Translations under genes and position numbers: made by a program
The notes under the pieces: generated by a model
Told to the model about the DNA's origin: nothing
The model's database searches: none
Seen by the model: only the letters and a program-made list of their open reading frames with translations
DNA from: Gemmatimonadota bacterium
Lineage (GTDB): Bacteria > Gemmatimonadota > Gemmatimonadetes > Longimicrobiales > Longimicrobiaceae
Direction of reading: 5' to 3'
DNA: 8,841 nucleotides
Assembly (NCBI GenBank): GCA_019240375.1
Contig: JAFAYN010000072.1
Coordinates: 1 to 8,841 of the forward strand
Part shown: positions 1-5,664 of the stretch, in pieces
Position numbering within the stretch: the first letter of the stretch is position 1
How the letters are laid out: each line of letters starts with the position of its first letter

Positions 1-72
1 GAGGCGCAGACCCGCCGCGCCTACCTCCTCGCAAGCAGGCCCGGCGGCACGCAGCCTCCTCCCGCCGCCTGA
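1..72 (+). CDS. C-terminal fragment of an unidentified upstream gene
   Basis: Frame 1 is open from the window edge to a TGA at 70-72 and encodes 23 residues ending in a Pro/Ala-rich tail (...GGTQPPPAA). A stop 2 bp before the GTG of the methyltransferase gene is typical of adjacent genes in an operon, which is the main reason to call it. The fragment has no recognisable motif, so no function is assigned. The methyltransferase frame is also open to the window edge, so this fragment could be chance and the next gene could begin further upstream. Confidence 0.4.
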   Translation, partial: EAQTRRAYLLASRPGGTQPPPAA

Positions 73-74
73 GC

Positions 75-776
75 GTGGTGGTCCAGTCGGCGAGCCGGAT
101 CCGGGCCGACTTCGACCGGCTTGCCGCCCTGGGTCAGGACGGCTGGGACCACAACGTACACTACCACCCCTTCCTCCTCCGCCACCTGCCTCCCCGCTGC
201 CGCGCCGCCCTGGACGTGGGGTGCGGCTCCGGCGCCTTCGCCGAGCAGCTGGCACGGCGAGCGGACACGGTTCTCGCGATCGACCTCTCGCCCGGGATGG
301 TCCGGCTCGCGCGGGAAAGGCTCGCCCGGTACCCCGGCGCCGAGGTCCGGCTCGCCGATTTCTCGGAAGCCGACCTCCCCCGCGAGCACTTCGACTGCGT
401 CGCTTCGATCGCCACGCTCCACCACCTGCCGCTGCGGAGCACGCTGGCGAGGATCGCCGGGCTTCTCCGGCCGGGCGGGGTCCTCCTGGTGCTCGACCTG
501 TACCGGCCGTCCACGCTCACGGACAGGATGTGCGGCGCGGTCGCGTTCCCGGCGAGCGTCGGGCTCGGCGTGGTCAGGCGCGGACGCCTGCGCCCTCCGC
601 GGGAGGTGCGGGAGGCGTGGAACGAGCACGCGCGTACGGACGTGTATCCCACGCTCGCGGAGGTGCGCGAGGCGAGCCGGGAGGTCCTTCCCGGGGCGCG
701 TGTCCGGAGGCACCTTTTCTGGCGCTACTCGCTGATCTGGAGAAAGCCCGCCGGTCCCGCACCCTCCGGAACCTGA
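75..776 (+). CDS. Class I SAM-dependent methyltransferase
   Basis: This 233-residue protein has the Rossmann-fold methyltransferase layout (Methyltransf_11/25 type) and should transfer a methyl group from S-adenosylmethionine in the cytosol. Motif I is LDVGCGSGAF (residues 46-55), the glycine-rich SAM loop. The acidic residue that would contact the ribose is D70 in AIDLSPGMV. A motif II-like region lies around residues 106-118 (FDCVASIATLHHL), and RPGGVLLVLDLYRP (132-145) is the motif III strand and loop. The substrate cannot be read from the sequence; the ATLHHL segment resembles UbiE/small-molecule methyltransferases more than nucleic-acid ones. The GTG at 75 was chosen because it follows the stop at 70-72 and gives a normal N-terminus. 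There is no Shine-Dalgarno sequence, and the frame stays open upstream, so a longer start is possible. Confidence 0.88.
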   Translation: MVVQSASRIRADFDRLAALGQDGWDHNVHYHPFLLRHLPPRCRAALDVGCGSGAFAEQLARRADTVLAIDLSPGMVRLARERLARYPGAEVRLADFSEADLPREHFDCVASIATLHHLPLRSTLARIAGLLRPGGVLLVLDLYRPSTLTDRMCGAVAFPASVGLGVVRRGRLRPPREVREAWNEHARTDVYPTLAEVREASREVLPGARVRRHLFWRYSLIWRKPAGPAPSGT

Positions 777-834
777 CGGACGACGCGCATCACGCTGCCC
801 TGCCGAAACCCTTCTCCCAGATCTCCGCCGCGCC

Positions 835-1389
835 ATGGAACTCGTCTGGCCGTCCATGCAGTACCTTCCCGGCTACGTCCACGCCCTGGAGCAGGGCTGG
901 TCGCCGGACAACCTGCGTCCGGAGGCCGGGCGCGAAGAGCTGGAGCGGATCGCCCGGGACCCGGCACGGTTCGTCGCGGAGCAGGTGGACCGGGAAGCGA
1001 AGGGTCCGCCCGTGGTGCTCCCGGACGGGACCACGGTGCCCCGGCTGCCGGGCTACCACCTCTGGATGTGGGACGGGGAGTTCTGCGGGGTTATCGGGTT
1101 CCGCTGGCAGCCGGGGACGACCGAGCTGCCTCCCCACTGCCTGGGCCACGTCGGTTATTCGGTGGTGCCGTGGAAGCAGGGGAGGGGATACGCGACCCGC
1201 GCGCTCCGGCTGCTGCTCCCGGATGCCAGGCAGGAGGGGCTGGCGTACCTGGAGCTGACCACGGACGCGAGCAACGTCGCCTCGCAGCGGGTGATCGAGG
1301 CGAACGGAGGCCGGCTCGTGGAGCGCTTCTTCAAGCCGGAAGGGTACGGAGGCGCGGAAAGCCTTCGCTACCGGATCGCGCTCGAATGA
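835..1389 (+). CDS. GNAT family N-acetyltransferase
   Basis: This 184-residue protein belongs to the GCN5-related acetyltransferases, which move an acetyl group from acetyl-CoA to an amine. The acetyl-CoA pyrophosphate-binding motif A is SVVPWKQGRGYATRAL (about residues 109-124), with the Q-x-G-x-G/A signature as QGRGYA. The following strand and helix, ELTTDASNVASQRVIEANGG (140-159), is the typical motif B in which an Asn precedes the C-terminal helix. The first 75 residues (MELVWPSMQYLPGY...) resemble the N-terminus of a small-molecule GNAT subgroup rather than RimI-type ribosomal enzymes. The substrate is unknown. The ATG at 835 has no clear Shine-Dalgarno sequence; the 58-bp gap from the methyltransferase stop holds nothing I recognise. 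Co-transcription with the methyltransferase is likely but unproven. Confidence 0.9.
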   Translation: MELVWPSMQYLPGYVHALEQGWSPDNLRPEAGREELERIARDPARFVAEQVDREAKGPPVVLPDGTTVPRLPGYHLWMWDGEFCGVIGFRWQPGTTELPPHCLGHVGYSVVPWKQGRGYATRALRLLLPDARQEGLAYLELTTDASNVASQRVIEANGGRLVERFFKPEGYGGAESLRYRIALE

Positions 1390-1390
1390 A

Positions 1391-1414
1391 CCGGCGCGGC
1401 GGTCCGGTCGCCGG
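1391..1414 (+). terminator. Possible weak stem-loop after the first GNAT gene
   Basis: CCGGCG at 1391-1396 pairs with CGCCGG at 1409-1414, giving a 6-bp all-GC stem with a 12-nt loop directly after the stop codon. No T-run follows, so it is at best a weak or Rho-assisted terminator. In DNA this GC-rich it could be chance. Confidence 0.2.
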
Positions 1415-1486
1415 CTCGGCGTTCGCACCGGCGGCGCGCTCCGTCTCCCTCTCCATCAACTCCGCCCTCCGTGAGCGGCCCCGATC

Positions 1487-2110
1487 GTGACGCTCGACAG
1501 CTACCTTCTCTTCGTTACCGGGAGTGTCCTGCTGGTGGTCATCCCCGGCCCGGACATGGTGTATCTTCTCGCCCGGTCGGTCGCCCAGGGCCGGAGGGCC
1601 GGGCTGATCGCGGCGCTCGGGTTCAACGTGGGGGCCTACTGTCACCTCGCCGCGGCGCTGCTCGGGCTCTCCGCGATGCTGGCGGCCTCCCCCCGCGCGT
1701 TCGCCGCCGTCCGCTGGCTGGGCGCCGCCTACCTGATCTACCTGGGAGCCCAGGCGCTGCTGAGCCGGGAAAGCCCCCTGTCGCTCCAGTCGGGTGATTC
1801 CGGCCCCCGCCGGCTGAGGCTCGTCTTCTGGCAGGCGTTCCTCAGCGATGTGCTGAACCCGAAGGTGGGGCTGTTCTTCCTGGCGTTCCTCCCCCAGTTC
1901 ATCTCCCGGGACGGCACCCAACGGACGATGCAGCTCCTGCTGCTCGGGATCACGGTGAACGTGATCGCGCTGGCGATCAACGTCCCCCTGGTGTTCGTGT
2001 CCACCCGGGTGTCCGAGGCCCTGCGCAGGAGCAGCACGACGGCGCACCGCCTCACGAGGATGATGGGCGTCGTCTTCATTGTGCTCGGCTTGCGGGTGGC
2101 GCTATCGTGA
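1487..2110 (+). CDS. LysE/RhtB family amino-acid exporter
   Basis: This 207-residue polytopic inner-membrane protein has the length and pattern of the LysE/RhtB translocators, which export amino acids or related metabolites by proton exchange. The family signature near the N-terminus is present: VVIPGPDMVYLLARSVAQGR (residues 17-36), with the conserved PGPD followed by the small-residue helix that ends in QGRRAG. About six hydrophobic segments can be seen, including LIAALGFNVGAYCHLAAALLG, VRWLGAAYLIYLGAQALL, VGLFFLAFLPQFI and the C-terminal MMGVVFIVLGLRVAL. The DVLNPKVGLFFLAFLPQF segment near residues 121-138 is the second conserved block (NPK). The GTG at 1487 is the first start giving the family-standard N-terminus; Shine-Dalgarno support is absent. 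The exact substrate cannot be assigned. Confidence 0.93.
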   Translation: MTLDSYLLFVTGSVLLVVIPGPDMVYLLARSVAQGRRAGLIAALGFNVGAYCHLAAALLGLSAMLAASPRAFAAVRWLGAAYLIYLGAQALLSRESPLSLQSGDSGPRRLRLVFWQAFLSDVLNPKVGLFFLAFLPQFISRDGTQRTMQLLLLGITVNVIALAINVPLVFVSTRVSEALRRSSTTAHRLTRMMGVVFIVLGLRVALS

Positions 2111-2155
2111 GGTCGCGGCGCGCCCGGGCGTGGCCGCGCTTCCTGGAACCCGGAC

Positions 2156-2160
2156 GAGAG
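2156..2160 (+). promoter_or_regulatory. Ribosome binding site deciding the VOC start
   Basis: GAGAG lies 5 nt upstream of the ATG at 2166. This favours that start over the in-frame ATG at 2079 inside the exporter gene. Confidence 0.5.
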
Positions 2161-2165
2161 ATCCC

Positions 2166-2600
2166 ATGAGCATCGATTCACCGGTCCCCGCTGGCGCCAC
2201 CGGACGCGCCGGGCCTCCATCGTTCGGCGCCCGCGCTCTCGCGGCCTCGCTGACGGTAAAGGACCTCGCGAAGAGCCTGGCCTGGTATCACGAGGTGGTG
2301 GGCTTCGCCGTGGACCAGAGGTACGAGCGCGAGGGAACGCTGCGGGCGGTGTCGCTGCGAGCCGGGGAGGTGGGGATCCTGCTCAACCAGGACGACGGCT
2401 CCAGGGGGTGGGACCGGGTCAAAGGCGAGGGCTTCTCGTTGATGATCACCACCGACCAGGACGTGGACGAGGTCGCGCGACGGATCCGGGAGTCGGGGAG
2501 CGCTCTTGACTCGGAGCCGGCCGACATGCCCTGGGGTGGGCGGGCGTTCCGGGTGCGCGACCCGGACGGGTTCCGGCTGACGTTCTCGTCGGGGAGGTAG
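2166..2600 (+). CDS. VOC family protein (glyoxalase/bleomycin-resistance fold)
   Basis: The 144-residue product is the size of a single vicinal-oxygen-chelate protein made of two beta-alpha-beta-beta-beta modules. Module one begins at AASLTVKDLAKSLAWYHEVV (residues 26-45), the usual strand plus helix leading into the G-F turn. Module two ends with FRVRDPDGFRLTF (128-140), the conserved 'DPDG' strand common to glyoxalases and dioxygenase-like VOC proteins. The metal ligands are not obvious: no His lies in the first strand, and the last strand lacks the usual Glu. Metal dependence and substrate are therefore doubtful. The ATG at 2166 has GAGAG 5 nt upstream. An in-frame ATG at 2079 would overlap the exporter gene and add a low-complexity leader, so I reject it. 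It is followed 4 bp later by the DinB-fold gene. Confidence 0.87.
   Translation: MSIDSPVPAGATGRAGPPSFGARALAASLTVKDLAKSLAWYHEVVGFAVDQRYEREGTLRAVSLRAGEVGILLNQDDGSRGWDRVKGEGFSLMITTDQDVDEVARRIRESGSALDSEPADMPWGGRAFRVRDPDGFRLTFSSGR
2591..2597 (+). promoter_or_regulatory. Ribosome binding site of the DinB-fold gene, inside the VOC gene end
   Basis: GGGGAGG lies within the last codons of the VOC gene, 7 nt upstream of the GTG at 2605. A ribosome finishing the VOC gene would clear this site at the moment reinitiation is needed, which suggests translational coupling. Confidence 0.65.
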
Positions 2601-2604
2601 TCCC

Positions 2605-3135
2605 GTGACTCCACAGGACGCTTCCGAGCTGTACGCGTACAACGACTGGGCCAACGCCCGCCTCCTCGCCTGCGCCGAGGGCCTGCCGCCGGAGGACTGG
2701 ACCCGTGACCTGGGTGGCGCCTTCCCGACGCTGCTCGGCGTGGTGGCGCACGTGGTGGGATCGGAGCGGGTGTGGCTGCTGCGCTGGCGGGGCGAGACCC
2801 CGAAGGGGCGTCCCGCCTGGATGGACGCTCCCACTCCCGCCGTGCTCCGCGCCGAGCTGACCACCGTCGAGCGCGAGCGGGCGGCGTTCCTCGCCTCGCT
2901 TTCCCAGGAGGAGCTGGACCGTCCGATGAGCTACACGCTCATGGACGGCTCCGGCGCCACGCTCCCGCTGGGCACCCTGGTCCGGCACACCGCCAACCAC
3001 TCCACCTATCACCGCGGGCAGATCTCCTCCATGCTCCGCCGGCTCGGCGCCGCCCCGCCCGCGACCGACCTGCTGGTCTTCGCCGTCGAGGCCGAGGAGC
3101 AGCGCGCCGCCGCGCGGGCCGGCGCCGAACCCTGA
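2605..3135 (+). CDS. DinB-like four-helix metal-binding protein
   Basis: This 176-residue protein has the DinB/YfiT-like four-helix-bundle pattern, a superfamily of metal-binding proteins including thiol-dependent S-transferases and damage-inducible proteins of unknown function. The opening YAYNDWANARLLACAEGL (residues 10-27) is the characteristic first helix. The three-His metal site is visible as H49 in LLGVVAHVVGSERVW and H132/H136 in RHTANHSTYHRGQ (127-139), spaced H-x3-H as usual. The DinB core ends near residue 150 and is followed by an Ala/Arg/Glu-rich tail. The GTG at 2605 is supported by a strong GGGGAGG 7 nt upstream. The short 4-bp spacing from the VOC gene suggests one transcript; both families often act on electrophiles or thiols, but a shared pathway is only conjecture. 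Confidence 0.92.
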   Translation: MTPQDASELYAYNDWANARLLACAEGLPPEDWTRDLGGAFPTLLGVVAHVVGSERVWLLRWRGETPKGRPAWMDAPTPAVLRAELTTVERERAAFLASLSQEELDRPMSYTLMDGSGATLPLGTLVRHTANHSTYHRGQISSMLRRLGAAPPATDLLVFAVEAEEQRAAARAGAEP

Positions 3136-3204
3136 CGGAACCCCGGCGCGCATCCCCTCCGGCGACGGTCGCCCACGGCGGCCTCGCTTTCGCGCTCCGG
3201 CTGC

Positions 3205-3233
3205 TTTCAGCGTCTCGCCACGGTCGCTAGATT
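3205..3233 (+). promoter_or_regulatory. Weak candidate promoter for the PH-domain gene
   Basis: TAGATT at 3228-3233 matches a -10 box at 4 of 6 bases, and TTCAGC at 3206-3211 matches a -35 box at 3 of 6 with a 16-bp spacer. It lies in the 154-bp gap between the DinB-fold and PH-domain genes, about 57 bp upstream of the ATG, where a promoter is expected. The motif match alone is weak. Confidence 0.3.
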
Positions 3234-3289
3234 CGTGAAAGCGGCACCCGCACGAACCCGTCACACCACAGCACCCCGAGGTAAAGGCC

Positions 3290-3946
3290 ATGCCGGTCGA
3301 TCGCAGCGCCATCGATGGACAGCTCAGGGAGATCGGCGAGGGGGAGCGCTGGTGGGAGCAGCGCGAGTTCCGCGACCTGCCGTACATCCTCAATTCCGAT
3401 GAGAGCATCCACGGCATCGTCAACGGCAAGCTCCTCGGGCCGCGGCGGCCGCGGCTCCTCCCCTCCGCGCGCTGGCTCATCGTGGCGACCAGCCAGCGGC
3501 TGATCTGCCTCCGCAAGGAGCGCTTCGGGCGCCAGCAGGTGGACGTTCCGCTGAGCCAGGTCACCGGGCTGCGGCAGGTGAGCCGGGTCCGCGGCGTCCA
3601 GCTCACGCTCGACACCCCGCAGGGGAGGTACCGGCTCCGGATCTCCAGGGAGGACGCCTTCCGGTTCCTCGGCGCGCTGGCGCCGCTGGTGTCGAAGTCC
3701 GCGGCGGGGGCGAACGCCGCGCTCCCCGCCGCTTCTGGGCGCCTGTCGGGGCTCTTCTCCCGGGTGTCGATGCTCCCCGCGGCGGACCCGGTGACGCGCG
3801 ACGACCTGGCGCGGGTGGAGGCCACCGTCGAGCGCCTGGAGGGCGAGGTCGAGCGGCTCCGGCAGCACGTCGAGTTCCTGGAAGACCTGCTGGAAAAGCG
3901 CTCGCCCGGCGCGTTCTCGCTCCCGGGAACGTCGGCGGACTCGTAG
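3290..3946 (+). CDS. PH-like domain protein with C-terminal coiled coil
   Basis: The 218-residue product looks like a bacterial pleckstrin-homology-like domain followed by a coiled coil. Residues about 30-133 alternate short strands and end in a helix: YILNSDESIHGIVNGKL, then WLIVATSQRLICLRKERFG (62-80), VDVPLSQVTGLRQV (84-97), VQLTLDTPQGRYRLRI (103-118) and the closing helix EDAFRFLGAL. The 'ATSQRLICL' strand and 'VPLSQVTGL' turn are typical of YokE/bPH-type domains. A Ser/Ala/Gly-rich linker (135-165) leads to DDLARVEATVERLEGEVERL and onward to about residue 203, with regular heptad spacing that predicts an oligomer. No signal peptide or membrane segment is seen, so it is probably cytosolic or peripheral. 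The ATG at 3290 has GAGGT at 3278-3282. Function is not assigned; the nearby NUDIX gene is only 11 bp downstream. Confidence 0.8.
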   Translation: MPVDRSAIDGQLREIGEGERWWEQREFRDLPYILNSDESIHGIVNGKLLGPRRPRLLPSARWLIVATSQRLICLRKERFGRQQVDVPLSQVTGLRQVSRVRGVQLTLDTPQGRYRLRISREDAFRFLGALAPLVSKSAAGANAALPAASGRLSGLFSRVSMLPAADPVTRDDLARVEATVERLEGEVERLRQHVEFLEDLLEKRSPGAFSLPGTSADS

Positions 3947-3957
3947 CCCTCCACGAC

Positions 3958-4440
3958 ATGTCCAGGCGTTCCAGCGTCAGTGCCGGCCTCCTCCTCTTCC
4001 GGCGCCGCGAGGGCGGGCTGCAGCTCTTCCTGGCCCACCCCGGAGGCCCGTTCTGGGCCCGGCGCGACGAGGGCGCCTGGACGATCCCGAAGGGGATGGT
4101 GGAGGAGGGAGAGGAGCCGCTGGAGGCCGCATGCAGGGAGTTCCGCGAGGAGACCGGCATCGCCCCCGGAGGGCCCTTCCTCCCGCTGGGGAGCATCCGC
4201 CAGAAGGCCGGCAAGGTGGTGCACGCCTGGGCCTGGGAGGGCGACGCGGACCCGGCCGGGATCGTCAGCAACCTGATGCGCACCGAGTGGCCGCGGGGCT
4301 CGGGGAAGTGGCTCACCTTCCCGGAGGTGGACCGCTGCGAGTGGTTCGACGTGGCCGGCGCGAGGGCGAAGGTCAACCCGGCGCAGGCCGAGTTGATCGA
4401 CCGCCTCGAAGCGCTGCTGGCGCCGGAGGGAGGGTCGTGA
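3958..4440 (+). CDS. NUDIX hydrolase (COG4119-type)
   Basis: This 160-residue cytosolic enzyme should hydrolyse a nucleoside diphosphate linked to another moiety, using Mg2+ or Mn2+. The Nudix box GX5EX7REUXEEXGU is complete: G46, E52, R60-E61, E64-E65 and G67-I68 in KGMVEEGEEPLEAACREF followed by REETGI. The lead-in SAGLLLFRRREGGLQLFLAH, then PFWARRDEGAWTIPKG, and the later blocks EWPRGSGKWLTFPEVDRCEW and NPAQAELIDRL match what I recall of the COG4119 'predicted NTP pyrophosphohydrolase' group, including its usual length near 160. The physiological substrate of that group is not established to my knowledge. The ATG at 3958 has no clear Shine-Dalgarno sequence. It lies 11 bp after the PH-domain gene, and its last 4 bases overlap the next GNAT gene. 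Confidence 0.93.
   Translation: MSRRSSVSAGLLLFRRREGGLQLFLAHPGGPFWARRDEGAWTIPKGMVEEGEEPLEAACREFREETGIAPGGPFLPLGSIRQKAGKVVHAWAWEGDADPAGIVSNLMRTEWPRGSGKWLTFPEVDRCEWFDVAGARAKVNPAQAELIDRLEALLAPEGGS
4425..4429 (+). promoter_or_regulatory. Ribosome binding site deciding the second GNAT start
   Basis: GGAGG, part of a longer GGAGGGAGGG run, lies 7 nt upstream of the GTG at 4437, inside the NUDIX C-terminal codons. This supports the GTG that overlaps the NUDIX stop (GTGA) over starts further upstream in the same frame. Confidence 0.65.
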
Positions 4441-4961
4441 GCACGGCACCGGGAGTCGAGATCCGTACGGAGCTGCGGGCCGGCGACATTGGACTGGTCA
4501 CCCACCTGCACGGGGTCCTCTACGCGGAAGAGTACGGGTGGGGCCCCACCTTCGAGGCCTACGTCGCGGAGGGGCTCGCCCGGTTCGTCCTGGCGGGCGA
4601 ACGGGCGACGGACCGGATCTGGATCGCGGAATCGGCGGGGGAGTTCCTGGGGTGCATCGCCATCGTCGGGTGCCCGGACGGGGCCGCGCAGCTCCGCTGG
4701 TTCCTGGTGCATCCGCGCGGCCGCGGCGCCGGAGTCGGGCGGAGGCTGCTGGACGACGCGCTCGCCTTCTGCCGCGAGCGCGGGTTCCGCTCCGTCTTCC
4801 TGTGGACGGTGGCGGGGCTCGACGCGGCGGCGCACCTGTACCGGTCCGCGGACTTCCGGGTGGTGGAGGAGCAGGCGCACGTCCGCTGGGGGAAGGCGCT
4901 CACGGAGCAGCGCTACGAGATGATCCTCCAGGAGTCTGCCGAACCCGGCGGCGTGCCGTAG
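4437..4961 (+). CDS. GNAT family N-acetyltransferase
   Basis: This 174-residue protein is a single GNAT domain. Motif A is WFLVHPRGRGAGVGRRLLDD (residues 87-106) with the R-G-x-G-x-G acetyl-CoA loop. FLWTVAGLDAAAHLYRSADF (121-140) is the motif B strand and helix, with the Tyr (Y135) in the position of the usual GNAT general acid. The order 'LRWFLV...RRLLDDALAFCRERGFRSVFLWT' closely resembles the C-terminal half of MarR-GNAT fusion regulators, but no helix-turn-helix precedes it here: the upstream gene is a complete NUDIX enzyme. The GTG at 4437 overlaps the NUDIX stop by 4 bases, so the two are almost certainly translated from one mRNA. The substrate is unknown. Confidence 0.92.
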   Translation: MSTAPGVEIRTELRAGDIGLVTHLHGVLYAEEYGWGPTFEAYVAEGLARFVLAGERATDRIWIAESAGEFLGCIAIVGCPDGAAQLRWFLVHPRGRGAGVGRRLLDDALAFCRERGFRSVFLWTVAGLDAAAHLYRSADFRVVEEQAHVRWGKALTEQRYEMILQESAEPGGVP

Positions 4962-4971
4962 CGCCGCTGGG
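4944..4971. terminator. Candidate bidirectional stem-loop between convergent genes
   Basis: CCCGGCGGCG (4944-4953) pairs with CGCCGCTGGG (4962-4971), forming a 10-bp stem with one G-T pair and an 8-nt loop that contains the GNAT stop codon TAG (4959-4961). Only 15 bp separate the convergent stop codons, so a shared terminator is expected here. Neither side has a T-run, so termination would be Rho-assisted or weak. Confidence 0.45.
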
Positions 4972-4976
4972 CCGGA

Positions 4977-5648
4977 CTACTCGACGCGCGTGGCCTCGTA
5001 CGCGGCAAGGCACGCCGCCGCCAGCGCGACCCCGCCCAGGTAGCCGCCGAGCACGTCCGAAGCCCAGTGCTTTTCCACCAGCATCCGGCCGCCTGCCGTC
5101 ACCAGCGGCACGGTCATGGCCACCGGCATGGCGACGGCGGGGTGGGCGATCCCCTCGCGCGACAGCACGTACGCGGTGGAGAGGGCGACCGCCCCCGGCC
5201 CGAAGGCGTGGCCACTGGGGAAGACGGGCTTGCGGCGCGACTCGTGGCCGGGAGGCGCGGGCGGCTGCGGTAGCCACCGGTCGAACGCCGGGTTGAGCGC
5301 CGTGGCGACCGTGCCGGCCAGGAGCACCGCGCCTGCGCCGGCTCCGCGCGAGCGGCGCGCGCCGGGCTCCCACCCGCCGGGGGCGGCGAGCACGCAGGCC
5401 CCGGCGCCGAGCGCCGCGGGGATGTACGTCCACCACTTGCCGATGGGCGAGATCGCCTCGGCGGCCTCCCGGGCCGGGTGTCCGCGGGGTGCCGCCGTGT
5501 GCTCGCGCACCTCCTCGTCGGCTTCGGCGGTTTCGCGGCGCGCCACGGCGGCGGCGAGGAAGCCGAAGCCGGTGGCCGCCGCGGCGGCGACGGCACCCAG
5601 CGCGAGGGCGCGGACCCTGCCGTCCCGCCGCTCGTGCTCGCGATTCAT
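4977..5648 (-). CDS. PAP2-family membrane phosphatase
   Basis: From the ATG at 5648 this encodes 223 residues of a PAP2 (type 2 phosphatidic acid phosphatase) membrane protein, a family that dephosphorylates lipid phosphates such as undecaprenyl-PP or phosphatidate at the membrane surface. An N-terminal membrane helix is at about residues 13-35, and hydrophobic segments follow around 74-90, 105-118, 148-162, 170-186 and 199-215. Motif C2 is PSGH at 144-147 (H147). Motif C3 is R-x5-H-x3-D at R188, H194 and D198 (RMLVEKHWASD). Motif C1 (KX6RP) is degenerate; the best aligned segment is NPAFDRWLP. Earlier starts at 5666 and 5786 are possible: the first shares CATG with the divergent gene, and the second runs through the divergent coding region. 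The start is uncertain. It converges on the second GNAT gene. Confidence 0.88.
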   Translation of the reverse strand: MNREHERRDGRVRALALGAVAAAAATGFGFLAAAVARRETAEADEEVREHTAAPRGHPAREAAEAISPIGKWWTYIPAALGAGACVLAAPGGWEPGARRSRGAGAGAVLLAGTVATALNPAFDRWLPQPPAPPGHESRRKPVFPSGHAFGPGAVALSTAYVLSREGIAHPAVAMPVAMTVPLVTAGGRMLVEKHWASDVLGGYLGGVALAAACLAAYEATRVE

Positions 5649-5664
5649 TCGATGAGATAGAGTC

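Noticed and set aside
21..857. 278-residue - strand frame opposite the methyltransferase
   Set aside because: The + strand carries SAM-binding motifs; the antisense product is low-complexity.
2079..2165. Longer start for the VOC gene
   Set aside because: It would overlap the exporter gene and add a non-family leader; the ATG at 2166 has a GAGAG site upstream.
2446..4449. 667-residue open frame on the - strand
   Set aside because: It overlaps DinB, PH-domain and NUDIX genes, each with family motifs on the + strand. Long antisense frames are common in very GC-rich DNA, and this one shows no domain, only Arg/Pro-rich low complexity.
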